Source: Nitrospinota bacterium (GTDB lineage: Bacteria > Nitrospinota > Nitrospinia > UBA9942). Taken from it: DNA of 7,091 nucleotides. Of the stretch, positions 1-5,647 are shown piece by piece. Positions within the stretch are counted from its first letter, which is position 1; every line of letters starts with the position of its first letter. Under the pieces are notes generated by a model that saw nothing but the letters and a program-made list of their open reading frames with translations, did no database searches and was not told the DNA's origin. A program made the position numbers and the translations under genes. Where the stretch lies: NCBI GenBank assembly GCA_016200365.1, contig JACQEW010000052.1, forward strand, positions 1 through 7,091. The letters run 5' to 3'.

Positions 1-101
1 TAAATAATAAAATCAGGGTTATACAGAGAAGGGCTTATGGTTTAAGGGATGAGGAATATCTGAGGTTAAAAATACTGACTTGTATGCTGCCTGAGATATA
101 A
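1..101 (+). pseudogene. C-terminal end of an ISL3-like transposase (cut by the window edge)
   Basis: Reading from base 3, an open frame runs to TAA at 99-101 and gives 32 residues, including KIRVIQRRAYGLRDEEYL and then LKILTCMLPEI. The segment V-I-Q-R-R-A-Y-G-[LF]-R-[DN]-x-E-[YN]-x-R-x-[KR]-I-L is the typical tail of ISL3-family (IS204/IS1001/IS1165-type) DDE transposases, which cut and paste their own element. The rest of the gene lies left of the window, so I cannot tell whether it is intact or a remnant. The recognition rests on a short C-terminal motif recalled from the family; no catalytic residue is visible here. Confidence 0.72.
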
Positions 102-138
102 AAATGCAAAAAATTACCCACTCATTTTCCTGAAGACC
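102..138. mobile_element. Probable right end (terminal repeat) of the ISL3-like element
   Basis: Just after the transposase stop there is an AT-rich spacer and then ACCCACTCATTTTCCTGAAG followed by ACCC, ending at 138. Read inward from the outside this begins GGGTCTTCAGGAAAATGAGT. ISL3-family inverted repeats commonly begin with GG and a T-rich stretch and lie close to the transposase stop, so this is a good candidate for the element's terminus. The matching left terminal repeat and the 8-bp target duplication (the right copy would begin at 139) lie outside the window or cannot be paired. Confidence 0.5.
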
Positions 139-160
139 CTTTTTCCTTTTGCTCTATTTT

Positions 161-206
161 AACCCCCTTCCTCCCCCCTTAAAATAAGGGGGGAGGAAGG
201 GGGGTT
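161..206. repeat. GC-rich palindromic intergenic repeat (hairpin)
   Basis: The left arm 161-180 (AACCCCCTTCCTCCCCCCTT) is the reverse complement of the right arm 186-206, apart from one extra G in the right arm. The loop is AAAAT (181-185). The stem is about 20 bp and almost all C on one side and G on the other. There is no T-run on either flank, so it does not look like a standard intrinsic terminator. It sits between the IS end and lolA and resembles small dispersed palindromic repeats of environmental bacterial genomes, though copy number cannot be judged from one window. Confidence 0.75.
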
Positions 207-310
207 GAACAAAAGAAAAAATGCGGTGTAAGGAAAAGTTTTTTATAATCCACAGGAAAAGTCGTTCGAGGAAAGTTTCTTCACTATACAGATTTTTCTT
301 GTATATAAAA

Positions 311-991
311 ATGATTGCACGATTGCATATCCTATCTTTCTTGAGTATAATAATTTTGTTGTCGGCAGACACCTCAAATGCCCTTACTTTAGACGAGGTA
401 GTTGACAGGGTTCAGGAGGGGTATGAGAGGACAGGGAATTTTCAGGCTGATTTTATTCAGACCTCCTTTTTAAAAACGATAAAAAAGAAGCAGGTAAGCA
501 AGGGGCGGGTATTTATAAAGAAGCCGGGGATGATGAGATGGGAATATAAAGAGCCTGAAGAACAGTTTATTATTTCTGACGGAAAGGTTATCTGGTTTTA
601 TGTGTCTGCGGATAAACAGGTTATGATAAGTAATGCAGGCAATGCAGCGGATTCTCATGCCTTGAATATCTTTCTATCCGGCAGCGGCAGGTTAAGGGAT
701 ACATTTAAAATAGAATTTGAGGATGACCCGAAGGGTCATTCTGAGCGAAGCGAAGAATCTCAATCCCAATACCTGCTTAGATTAATTCCAAAGAAATCGC
801 AGCCGAATATGACAAAATTGGTAATCGGCGTTAATAAAGAGGATTTTAAAATAGAAACGAGTATTGTATACGACATATACGGAAATCAGACTATTGTAAA
901 TTTCTCAAATATAGAGATGAATAAGGGATTACCCGAAGACCTTTTTCATTTTGATGTGCCTAAAGGCGTCAGGATTATAACTCATCAGTGA
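311..991 (+). CDS. lolA: LolA-family outer-membrane lipoprotein carrier protein
   Basis: Predicted periplasmic chaperone that takes lipoproteins from the LolCDE complex and carries them to the outer membrane. From the ATG at 311 the protein is 226 residues. Residues 1-24 form a signal peptide with a hydrophobic core (ILSFLSIIILL) and a likely cut after S-N-A. The mature part shows LolA-type features: QADFIQTSF (about 45-53), then GRVFIKKPGMMRWEY (65-79), and KVIWFYVSADKQVMI (92-106). An in-frame ATG at 221 would add 30 basic residues ahead of the signal peptide, so 311 is preferred, although neither start has a clear ribosome binding site. Oddity: residues about 139-153 (DPKGHSERSEES region) look like a translated dispersed repeat placed in a loop. 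The chaperone family is fairly secure; orthology to E. coli LolA is inferred. Confidence 0.85.
   Translation: MIARLHILSFLSIIILLSADTSNALTLDEVVDRVQEGYERTGNFQADFIQTSFLKTIKKKQVSKGRVFIKKPGMMRWEYKEPEEQFIISDGKVIWFYVSADKQVMISNAGNAADSHALNIFLSGSGRLRDTFKIEFEDDPKGHSERSEESQSQYLLRLIPKKSQPNMTKLVIGVNKEDFKIETSIVYDIYGNQTIVNFSNIEMNKGLPEDLFHFDVPKGVRIITHQ
723..760 (+). repeat. Dispersed-repeat-like segment in frame inside lolA (HSERSEES type)
   Basis: The segment starts with a perfect 7-bp inverted repeat, ATGACCC-GAA-GGGTCAT (723-739), and continues with TTCTGAGCGAAGCGAAGAAT. Together they encode DPKGHSERSEES. The peptide string HSERSEES, and its DNA, recur in unrelated proteins and intergenic regions of many environmental bacteria as a small mobile-repeat signature; that is recalled knowledge, not a search. 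Here it keeps the lolA frame and the downstream LolA sequence (YLLRLIPKK onward) continues normally. Confidence 0.65.
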
Positions 992-996
992 GTATC

Positions 997-1103
997 CTGC
1001 AAAAACCCTTTTTTCTCACTTCCGTTATTTTTATTTTGCCCTTTTAAAATTATTTAAAGAACAAAATAAAAATAAAAAGTCGTTCAAAAAAAGGTTTTTG
1101 CAG
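997..1103. repeat. 107-bp foldback element between lolA and the aspartic protease gene
   Basis: The outer arms CTGCAAAAACC (997-1007) and GGTTTTTGCAG (1093-1103) are perfect reverse complements. They continue into a T-run on the left and an A-run on the right. A second perfect 14-bp pair follows: TTATTTTTATTTTG (1025-1038) with CAAAATAAAAATAA (1062-1075). Only short unpaired patches separate these blocks, so almost the whole 107 bases can fold back. It begins 5 bases after the lolA stop and could end transcripts, but its size and two-block structure suggest a miniature inverted-repeat element instead. Confidence 0.75.
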
Positions 1104-1130
1104 TGTTATCAATAATAAGGGGGTATAAAA

Positions 1131-1481
1131 ATGGGTATAACTTATATAAGCGGCGAGGTTGAAGGACCTACGGGAAGAAGAACAGTTAAATTTATAGTTG
1201 ACAGCGGCGCTACCTATTCTTTACTTCCTTTCAAGGTATGGAAGGTAATCGGATTAAAACCTAAGAGGACAGTAGAGTTCAGACTTGCAGATGGCACACC
1301 TATTAAACGGAAGGTATCTGAATGTTATATTGTTTTGCCGCAGGGTGAGGGGCATACACCTGTAATACTCGGGGAGGAATCGGATGAGGCACTTTTAGGT
1401 GTAATTACCCTTGAAGAGCTTGGACTTGTTTTTAATCCATTTAACAGGACACTGCAGCCGATGAAGATGCTGCTGGTATAA
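1131..1481 (+). CDS. Small clan AA (retropepsin-like) aspartic protease
   Basis: Predicted single-domain aspartic protease of 116 residues that would need to dimerise to build an active site, because it carries one catalytic motif. The motif V-D-S-G-A-T (residues 23-28, D24 catalytic) is followed by hydrophobic SLLP. Next come a flap-like LADGT (52-56) and a C-terminal LLGVITLEELGL (88-99), which matches the second hydrophobic-glycine motif of retropepsin folds. The start is supported by an AAGGGGG ribosome binding site at 1117-1123, 7 bases before the ATG. There is no signal peptide or membrane segment, so it probably acts in the cytoplasm. Small bacterial and archaeal proteases of this type are known, but their substrates are mostly unknown. 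It lies 62 bases upstream of the membrane protease gene rseP. Shared function with rseP is only suggested by position. Confidence 0.82.
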   Translation: MGITYISGEVEGPTGRRTVKFIVDSGATYSLLPFKVWKVIGLKPKRTVEFRLADGTPIKRKVSECYIVLPQGEGHTPVILGEESDEALLGVITLEELGLVFNPFNRTLQPMKMLLV

Positions 1482-1496
1482 CTGATAAGAAATTTT

Positions 1497-1525
1497 GCCA
1501 CAGACAAAAAAAGAAAGTCTGTGGC
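1497..1525. repeat. Perfect 9-bp inverted repeat before rseP
   Basis: GCCACAGAC (1497-1505) and GTCTGTGGC (1517-1525) are perfect reverse complements around an 11-base A-rich loop. There is no T-run after the stem on either strand, so a classical terminator is unlikely. It ends 6 bases before the rseP ribosome binding site. It could be a processing site, a weak terminator or part of a dispersed repeat. Confidence 0.6.
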
Positions 1526-1531
1526 TAACTT

Positions 1532-1538
1532 GAGGAGG
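1532..1538 (+). promoter_or_regulatory. Strong ribosome binding site that fixes the GTG start of rseP
   Basis: GAGGAGG lies 5 bases before the GTG at 1544. There is no competing in-frame ATG nearby, and the protein must start here to include the first membrane helix with the HELGH motif. Confidence 0.85.
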
Positions 1539-1543
1539 ATTTA

Positions 1544-2602
1544 GTGGAAACGATTATTTCTGCTGTTGTTTTGCTTGGGGTATTGATTTTTGTTCATGAA
1601 TTGGGACACTTTCTTGTAGCGAAGAGGAGCGGTGTCGGCGTAAAAAAGTTTTCCCTTGGTTTTGGACCTAAGATTATCGGAAAGATGGTCGGCGAGACCG
1701 AATACCTTGTTTCCGCCGTCCCCCTCGGCGGGTATGTAAAGCTTGAAGGCGAAGAGCCCGATGAGGAGGTAACAAATCCGGAGAAATCATTTACAAATAA
1801 GTCTGTGGGCACAAGACTGGCAATAGTCTCTGCCGGACCTATATTCAATCTCCTCTTTGCCGTAGCCATACTTGCACTTGTATTTATGATAGGAGTCAAA
1901 GCGCCTTCGGATTCATCGGCTGTCGGAAATATCAAACAGGGCGGGGCCGCTGAATCGGCAGGGCTGGTTAAAGGCGATATGATTATAGAGATAGATGGAA
2001 AAAAGGTTGATAAATGGCATCAGATGGCCGAGATTATTCACAAGAGTCCGAACAAGGAGCTTTCTTTTAAGGTTAGAAAAGAGAGGGGGGCAGTAGCCGA
2101 TTTGAAGATAACTCCAAGGGCTGAGACTGTAAAAGATATATTCGGAAAAAACCTTGAGGTCGGTCTTATAGGTATCGAGCCTTTGATTGTAACAGAGAGA
2201 TATAATCCTGTAACCGCTACTCTCAAAGGATTTGAGAGGACTTATGACATCATATATCTTACCTTCTGGGCAATCGTTAAAATGATAACAGGAGACATCT
2301 CTGCTAAAAATATCGGGGGACCTATAATGATATTCCAGAAGGCAGGCGAATTTGCAAACGAAGGGTTCCTGCCTTATGCAACCTTTGCAGCCCTTATAAG
2401 CATAAACCTCGGCATACTAAACCTCCTCCCGATACCTGTCCTCGATGGCGGACATATATTATTCTTTTTAATCGAGATAATATTAAGAAAACCCGTCAGC
2501 ATAAAGTTAAGAGAGGCGGCGCAGCATGTAGGGATATTCCTGCTGGTCTCTCTGATGCTCTTTGCCTTTTACAACGACATAATGAGATTCTTTGAGCAGT
2601 AA
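1544..2602 (+). CDS. rseP: RseP-type site-2 zinc metalloprotease (M50), regulated intramembrane proteolysis
   Basis: Inner-membrane metalloprotease that cuts transmembrane segments, such as anti-sigma factors in the envelope stress response and remnant signal peptides. The 352-residue protein has helix 1 (about 4-22) with the zinc site HELGH (18-22). A membrane-associated loop with PLGGYVKLEGEEPDE follows (60-74). Helix 2 is about 92-117. One PDZ domain covers about 127-200, with GAAESAGLVKGDMIIEIDGK. The third conserved segment is NLLPIPVLDGGH (293-304), whose D301 completes the zinc site, and a last helix spans about 330-346. E. coli RseP is about 450 residues with two PDZ domains; this shorter single-PDZ form is common elsewhere. 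The start is GTG with a strong GAGGAGG site. The usual neighbours dxr and cdsA are not visible next to it. Confidence 0.95.
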   Translation: METIISAVVLLGVLIFVHELGHFLVAKRSGVGVKKFSLGFGPKIIGKMVGETEYLVSAVPLGGYVKLEGEEPDEEVTNPEKSFTNKSVGTRLAIVSAGPIFNLLFAVAILALVFMIGVKAPSDSSAVGNIKQGGAAESAGLVKGDMIIEIDGKKVDKWHQMAEIIHKSPNKELSFKVRKERGAVADLKITPRAETVKDIFGKNLEVGLIGIEPLIVTERYNPVTATLKGFERTYDIIYLTFWAIVKMITGDISAKNIGGPIMIFQKAGEFANEGFLPYATFAALISINLGILNLLPIPVLDGGHILFFLIEIILRKPVSIKLREAAQHVGIFLLVSLMLFAFYNDIMRFFEQ

Positions 2603-2613
2603 CCATTAAACCA

Positions 2614-2696
2614 CCCCTCACCTTAATCCTCTCCCCTGAGGGGAGAGGAAGCAAAAAAGTCTCTTCTCCCCTCAGGGGAGAGGGCGGGGTGAGGGG
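2614..2696. repeat. Compound palindromic repeat between rseP and the next gene
   Basis: The outer arms CCCCTCACC (2614-2622) and GGTGAGGGG (2688-2696) are perfect reverse complements. Inside are two smaller palindromes. Bases 2628-2648 form a 10+1+10 perfect palindrome around CCCCTGAGGGG. Bases 2665-2681 are an 8+1+8 palindrome around CCCCTCAGGGG, and this copy is the reverse complement of the first. The 83-base unit can therefore fold either as one long stem or as two separate hairpins. It begins 11 bases after the rseP stop and ends 14 bases before the next start codon. It resembles REP/MITE-like CCCTCACC...CTCTCCCC repeats seen in many bacterial genomes. Confidence 0.85.
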
Positions 2697-2710
2697 CTAT
2701 CACAGCAGCT

Positions 2711-2980
2711 ATGGATGCCGAAGATATCCTTCATAACCTTGAATCCCTTGCAAAGAGACTATCCATAGATATAAAATACAGCAATCTTGATAATGAGGAT
2801 TTCAAAATTGAGAGCGGCGCCTGCAATATCAAGGGCAAGGAGGTGATAATTATAGACAGCAGGCTGCCAGCAAGGGAAAAGTGCAGGATATTGAGCGGGC
2901 AATTAAGAAAGCATAATACAGAAGATATATTTATCCCGCCATTTTTAAGGGAGATGATTGGCTATTATAAGGAGGGATAG
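2711..2980 (+). CDS. Unrecognised 89-residue protein
   Basis: A small soluble, charged protein with no signal peptide, membrane segment or cysteine pair; the single Cys in the middle is followed by one in the REKCRIL stretch. The sequence reads as a helical N-terminus (residues 1-19), a middle section with SGACNIKGKEVIIIDSRLP (about 36-54) that looks like a beta hairpin, then a helix and a C-terminal IPPFLREMIGYY. I recall similar short hypothetical proteins with the pattern SGxCxxxGKxxxIIDxRL but know no function. The start is the only early ATG and has no Shine-Dalgarno at normal distance: the nearest G-rich run (2691-2696) belongs to the upstream palindrome and is 14 bases away. Its stop lies just after the ribosome binding site of the next gene, 2 bases before that start, so the two are probably translationally coupled. 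Confidence 0.8.
   Translation: MDAEDILHNLESLAKRLSIDIKYSNLDNEDFKIESGACNIKGKEVIIIDSRLPAREKCRILSGQLRKHNTEDIFIPPFLREMIGYYKEG
2969..2976 (+). promoter_or_regulatory. Ribosome binding site overlapping the end of the upstream gene
   Basis: AAGGAGGG lies 6 bases before the ATG at 2983 and inside the last codons of the preceding gene (stop 2978-2980). This fixes the start and suggests coupled translation. Confidence 0.85.
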
Positions 2981-2982
2981 TT

Positions 2983-3843
2983 ATGAGAAATTTGAAATTG
3001 CTGTTTTTGGTTTTGTTTTTAAGCAGTTTTTTAACCACAGCTTTTGCCTTTGAAGTTAAAGACTTAAAGACCCCTGAGAGTTTTATAGCAGACCCTTCCA
3101 CAGGTAATTATTTCATTTCAAATATAAACAGCGGCGGACCGAATGGAAAAGATGACGACGGTTTTATAACGAAGCTCGATAAAGACGGAAAGGTAATCGC
3201 CCTTGCTTTTATTGACGGGAAAAACAAGGAGATTACCCTGAATGCACCTAAAGGACTGGATATAATCGGCAATGTCCTGTATGCCAGCGATATAGATTTC
3301 GTAAGGGGATTTGATAAAGAGACCGGTAAGTTGTTATACGATATAGATGTAAAGGCTTTCAACGCCGTATCTTTAAACGACCTCACCCACGACTCGCAGG
3401 GGAACCTGTATGTGTCGGACTGGATCGGCAATAGTATCTTTAAGATAGAAACAAAAAACAACCATAAGATCTCGGCGATTGCAAAGGGGAGCGCGCTCGG
3501 CGGTCCGAATGGACTCAATATACATCCGGTGTCGGGAAAGCTGATAAATGTTACATGGGAGACAGGAAAGATACAGGAGATAGATTCATCGGGCAATATA
3601 AAAATCATTGTCGAGGATAAGAGATTCAAAAATCTCGACGGGATAGATTTCGATAATAAAGGGAATATGTATGTTTCCAGTTTTACAGGCGGAAAGATTT
3701 ATAAGATAACGCCAGATTTGAAAGTAGAGGTATTTTTAAAGGGATTAACCACACCTGCCGATATTAATATAGACAGGAAAAAGAATCTCCTTTTGATTCC
3801 ATCATTTGAGGGGAATAGTGCAAGGACTGTTGATATAAAGTAG
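2983..3843 (+). CDS. Exported SMP-30/gluconolactonase-like (NHL-type) six-bladed beta-propeller
   Basis: A 286-residue protein with a clear signal peptide (residues 1-22, core LLFLVLFLSSFL, likely cut after A-F-A), so it is probably periplasmic. The mature part has repeated blades of the form 'DxxGNLYVSDxxxxxIxKI': GNYFISNI (41-48), GNVLYASDI (96-104), GNLYVSDWIGNSIFKI (120-135), and GNMYVSSFTGGKIYKI (227-242). Residues E32, N132, N176 (GGPNGL) and D219 (LDGID) sit where SMP-30/gluconolactonase enzymes place their divalent metal ligands. A lactonase-like hydrolase is therefore possible, but a non-enzymatic NHL binding propeller is not excluded. It has a strong AAGGAGGG site and follows the small gene by 2 bases. 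Its 3' end faces the CBS gene with only 14 bases between them. Confidence 0.82.
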   Translation: MRNLKLLFLVLFLSSFLTTAFAFEVKDLKTPESFIADPSTGNYFISNINSGGPNGKDDDGFITKLDKDGKVIALAFIDGKNKEITLNAPKGLDIIGNVLYASDIDFVRGFDKETGKLLYDIDVKAFNAVSLNDLTHDSQGNLYVSDWIGNSIFKIETKNNHKISAIAKGSALGGPNGLNIHPVSGKLINVTWETGKIQEIDSSGNIKIIVEDKRFKNLDGIDFDNKGNMYVSSFTGGKIYKITPDLKVEVFLKGLTTPADINIDRKKNLLLIPSFEGNSARTVDIK

Positions 3844-3857
3844 ATATGGGCAGAGAA

Positions 3858-4244
3858 CTATGATTTCACAAGGTCTCTTGCTGCTACGATACCCACCAGC
3901 TTGCCGTTTTCCTTTACGATAAGATGACGGACATTATGTTTTTCCATTATCTTTTTCGCCTCGAAAATTGACTCGTCAGAGGCAATATCGAGGAGCGGCT
4001 CGCTCATAAGATCCTTTACTGTCGCTGCCGAAGGGTTAATCTCTTTGGCGACTACCTTGCGGACTATATCACTTTCTGTAACTATTCCAACAACTTCATT
4101 TTTACCATCCATAACAAGGATGCAATCTGTCTTATGCTTGCTCATCTGCTTTGCCGCTTCGGTTACCGTGGATTTTATGTTTGTGGTAAAAATATCCTTT
4201 GACATCAGCTTCTTTACTGCTAATAGGGTTTTAAATTGGTCCAT
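3858..4244 (-). CDS. Stand-alone protein with two CBS domains
   Basis: A 128-residue cytoplasmic protein made of a CBS pair (Bateman module), which usually binds adenine nucleotides or related ligands as an energy or ligand sensor. CBS1 covers about residues 12-67 (MSKDIFTTNIKSTVTEAAK, then GIVTESDIVRKV). CBS2 covers about 76-128 (VKDLMSEPLLDIASDES, then HLIVKENGKLVGIVAARDLV). The ending G-I-V-x-x-x-D-[IL]-V pattern with the ligand-contacting Asp is present in both. No effector domain is attached, so the partner is unknown. The ATG at 4244 has a GGAGGA ribosome binding site (4249-4254) 4 bases away and a good promoter just upstream. It is a single-gene transcript convergent with the propeller gene. 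Confidence 0.92.
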   Translation of the reverse strand: MDQFKTLLAVKKLMSKDIFTTNIKSTVTEAAKQMSKHKTDCILVMDGKNEVVGIVTESDIVRKVVAKEINPSAATVKDLMSEPLLDIASDESIFEAKKIMEKHNVRHLIVKENGKLVGIVAARDLVKS

Positions 4245-4268
4245 TTATTCCTCCAAAATAGTGTGCTT

Positions 4269-4297
4269 AAAGTATCAGATTATTCTATATATGTCAA
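4269..4297 (-). promoter_or_regulatory. Sigma-70-type promoter for the CBS gene
   Basis: On the minus strand a perfect -35 TTGACA (4292-4297) is followed by 17 bases and then TACTTT (4269-4274). TGA directly before the -10 makes it an extended -10 (TGn) site, which compensates for the weak hexamer. Transcription would begin near 4262, giving a leader of about 18 bases that contains the GGAGGA site. Confidence 0.65.
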
Positions 4298-4330
4298 TAA
4301 TTTTCTTGATGCAGAAAATTATAAAACCCT

Positions 4331-4448
4331 GAAACACGAATTTCACGAATATACGAATGGCACGAATAAAAACTAGAATTAAAAGTAAAAAAGTTTTCTA
4401 TTATTAGGAATTATTAGTGTAATTAGTTTCATTCGTGTTATTCGTGTT
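4331..4448. repeat. CACGAA-type inverted repeat element with short repeated units
   Basis: The left end carries CACGAA-type units at 4335, 4344, 4352 (TACGAA) and 4361, spaced 8-9 bases apart. The right end carries the reverse complement ATTCGTG at 4431-4437 and 4440-4446, spaced 9 bases. The outer ends GAAACACGAATTTCACGAAT and ATTCGTGTTATTCGTGTTC are imperfect inverted repeats of one another, with an AT-rich core between them. This looks like a miniature element of about 118 bp between the CBS promoter and the end of the rRNA methyltransferase gene. Confidence 0.7.
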
Positions 4449-4461
4449 CATGTTTTGTTCT

Positions 4462-5640
4462 TTAAACCCCCTGAAGGACTGCACATTTCAGATACTCAGT
4501 TTCCTTCATGGATAATAAAACAGGATGGTCAAAAGCCTGTCCCCTGATCTCCATCAGCCTGAAATTCCTCCCTGCATCCGATGCCGACTGGACAAGCATA
4601 TCCCTGAACGACTCTCTGTCAATATGGTAAGAGCATGAGCATGTGATTAATGTCCCACCGTCTCTTAAAAGCTTCATAGCCTGAAGATTTACCTCTTTAT
4701 AACCCTTCAATGCCTCTCTTACCCTGCCTGAACTTTTTACGAAGGCAGGAGGGTCAAGGATGATTACATCATATTGTTCACAGGAAGAAACAAGTCTTCT
4801 CAATTCATCAAATACATCCACTTTTTTAAACATGCATATTTTTGAAAATCCGTTTATCTCTGCATTCCTTTCAGCCAATTTTATTGCATCACCGGATGAA
4901 TCCAGCCCGTTTATTTCTCCGGCGCCGCTGTCGGCAGCATAAATCGTCCATCCCCCCGAATAACAGAAGCAGTCCAGAACCCTGCTCCCCTGTTTGATAT
5001 ATTTCCTGACTGCCTTTCTATTCTCTCTCTGGTCAAAAAAAAATCCTGTCTTTTGTCCATTCAGGATATCTGCTTCAAAATTAAGCCTGTCCTCATTTAT
5101 GGCGATTCTTTCTTTTTTGTCGCCTCTAAAAAACCCCTTCTTTTCTTCCAGTCCTTCCAATTTTCTGACTGCCACATCGTTTCTTTCAATAATTCCGACA
5201 GGACGGAAAATATCTGTCAGAACATCAGCAATCGTGTTCAGCCTGATATCCATACCCAGACTTAATGTCTGCACGACCAAATAATCGTCATATCTATCTA
5301 CGATAAGTCCGGGGAGAAAATCGCTCTCGCCAAAGACTACCCTGTATGAATTTGCATCAGGATATATTTGTTTTCTGTAAGACCATGCCTTTAAAATCCT
5401 TTTATGGAAAAATTCGGCATCAATCTCATCTTTTTCAGGGGTAAGAATACGGATGGATATGAGGGATTTGGGATTTATATATCCCCTTCCTAAAAACTCG
5501 CCTCTGTATGAGTGTATATCAACAATCTCTCCGGCTTTGTATCGCTTCAGGGAGTCGGTAATTTCATTAGAAAAGACCCAGAGATGGCCGCCCTGTATCC
5601 TCCTCTCTCTGCCTTTTTTGATTTTTATTTCCTGCGGCAT
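4462..5640 (-). CDS. rlmI: RlmI-type 23S rRNA (cytosine-5) methyltransferase
   Basis: SAM-dependent methyltransferase of the RlmI/YccW family; the E. coli member makes m5C1962 in 23S rRNA. From ATG 5640 the protein is 392 residues, close to the 396 of E. coli RlmI. The N-terminal PUA RNA-binding domain starts at once (KKGRERRIQGGHLWVFSNEI). The middle domain follows (SDFLPGLIVDRYDDYLVVQT). The Rossmann fold has SAM motif I (VLDCFCYSGGW), an acidic motif II (INGLDSSGDAI), ILDPPAFVKS, and the catalytic-cysteine motif TCSCSYH. The same frame is open upstream to a GTG at 5703, but those 21 extra residues (HLHLHFHFHLHF) are only the translation of a hexamer repeat, so 5640 is chosen although no Shine-Dalgarno is visible. 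It lies 83 bases after the HD-GYP gene on the same strand. Orthology in target position is inferred from the family. Confidence 0.93.
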   Translation of the reverse strand: MPQEIKIKKGRERRIQGGHLWVFSNEITDSLKRYKAGEIVDIHSYRGEFLGRGYINPKSLISIRILTPEKDEIDAEFFHKRILKAWSYRKQIYPDANSYRVVFGESDFLPGLIVDRYDDYLVVQTLSLGMDIRLNTIADVLTDIFRPVGIIERNDVAVRKLEGLEEKKGFFRGDKKERIAINEDRLNFEADILNGQKTGFFFDQRENRKAVRKYIKQGSRVLDCFCYSGGWTIYAADSGAGEINGLDSSGDAIKLAERNAEINGFSKICMFKKVDVFDELRRLVSSCEQYDVIILDPPAFVKSSGRVREALKGYKEVNLQAMKLLRDGGTLITCSCSYHIDRESFRDMLVQSASDAGRNFRLMEIRGQAFDHPVLLSMKETEYLKCAVLQGV

Positions 5641-5647
5641 GACAATG

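Noticed and set aside
244..249. TATAAT as a -10 for lolA
   Set aside because: No acceptable -35 lies 16-18 bases upstream (221-226 reads ATGCGG), so it was not listed as a promoter.
221..310. Upstream ATG extension of lolA
   Set aside because: It would put 30 basic residues before a normal signal peptide, and the region is AT-rich leader sequence; the start at 311 fits the family better.
154..372. Minus-strand open frame of 72 codons upstream of lolA
   Set aside because: Its C-terminal part is just the translation of the C/G-rich palindrome at 161-206 and the rest overlaps the lolA signal peptide; no ribosome binding site.
1497..1525. Intrinsic terminator between the aspartic protease gene and rseP
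   Set aside because: The stem is perfect but no T-run follows on either strand, so it is listed only as an inverted repeat.
3108..3629. Minus-strand open frame of 173 codons inside the propeller gene
   Set aside because: It is antisense to a well-supported exported propeller with signal peptide and strong ribosome binding site; composition is that of a shadow frame.
4331..4448. CRISPR-like array from the repeated CACGAA units
   Set aside because: The units are 6-7 bases at 8-9-base spacing with no unique spacers of CRISPR length and no cas genes nearby.
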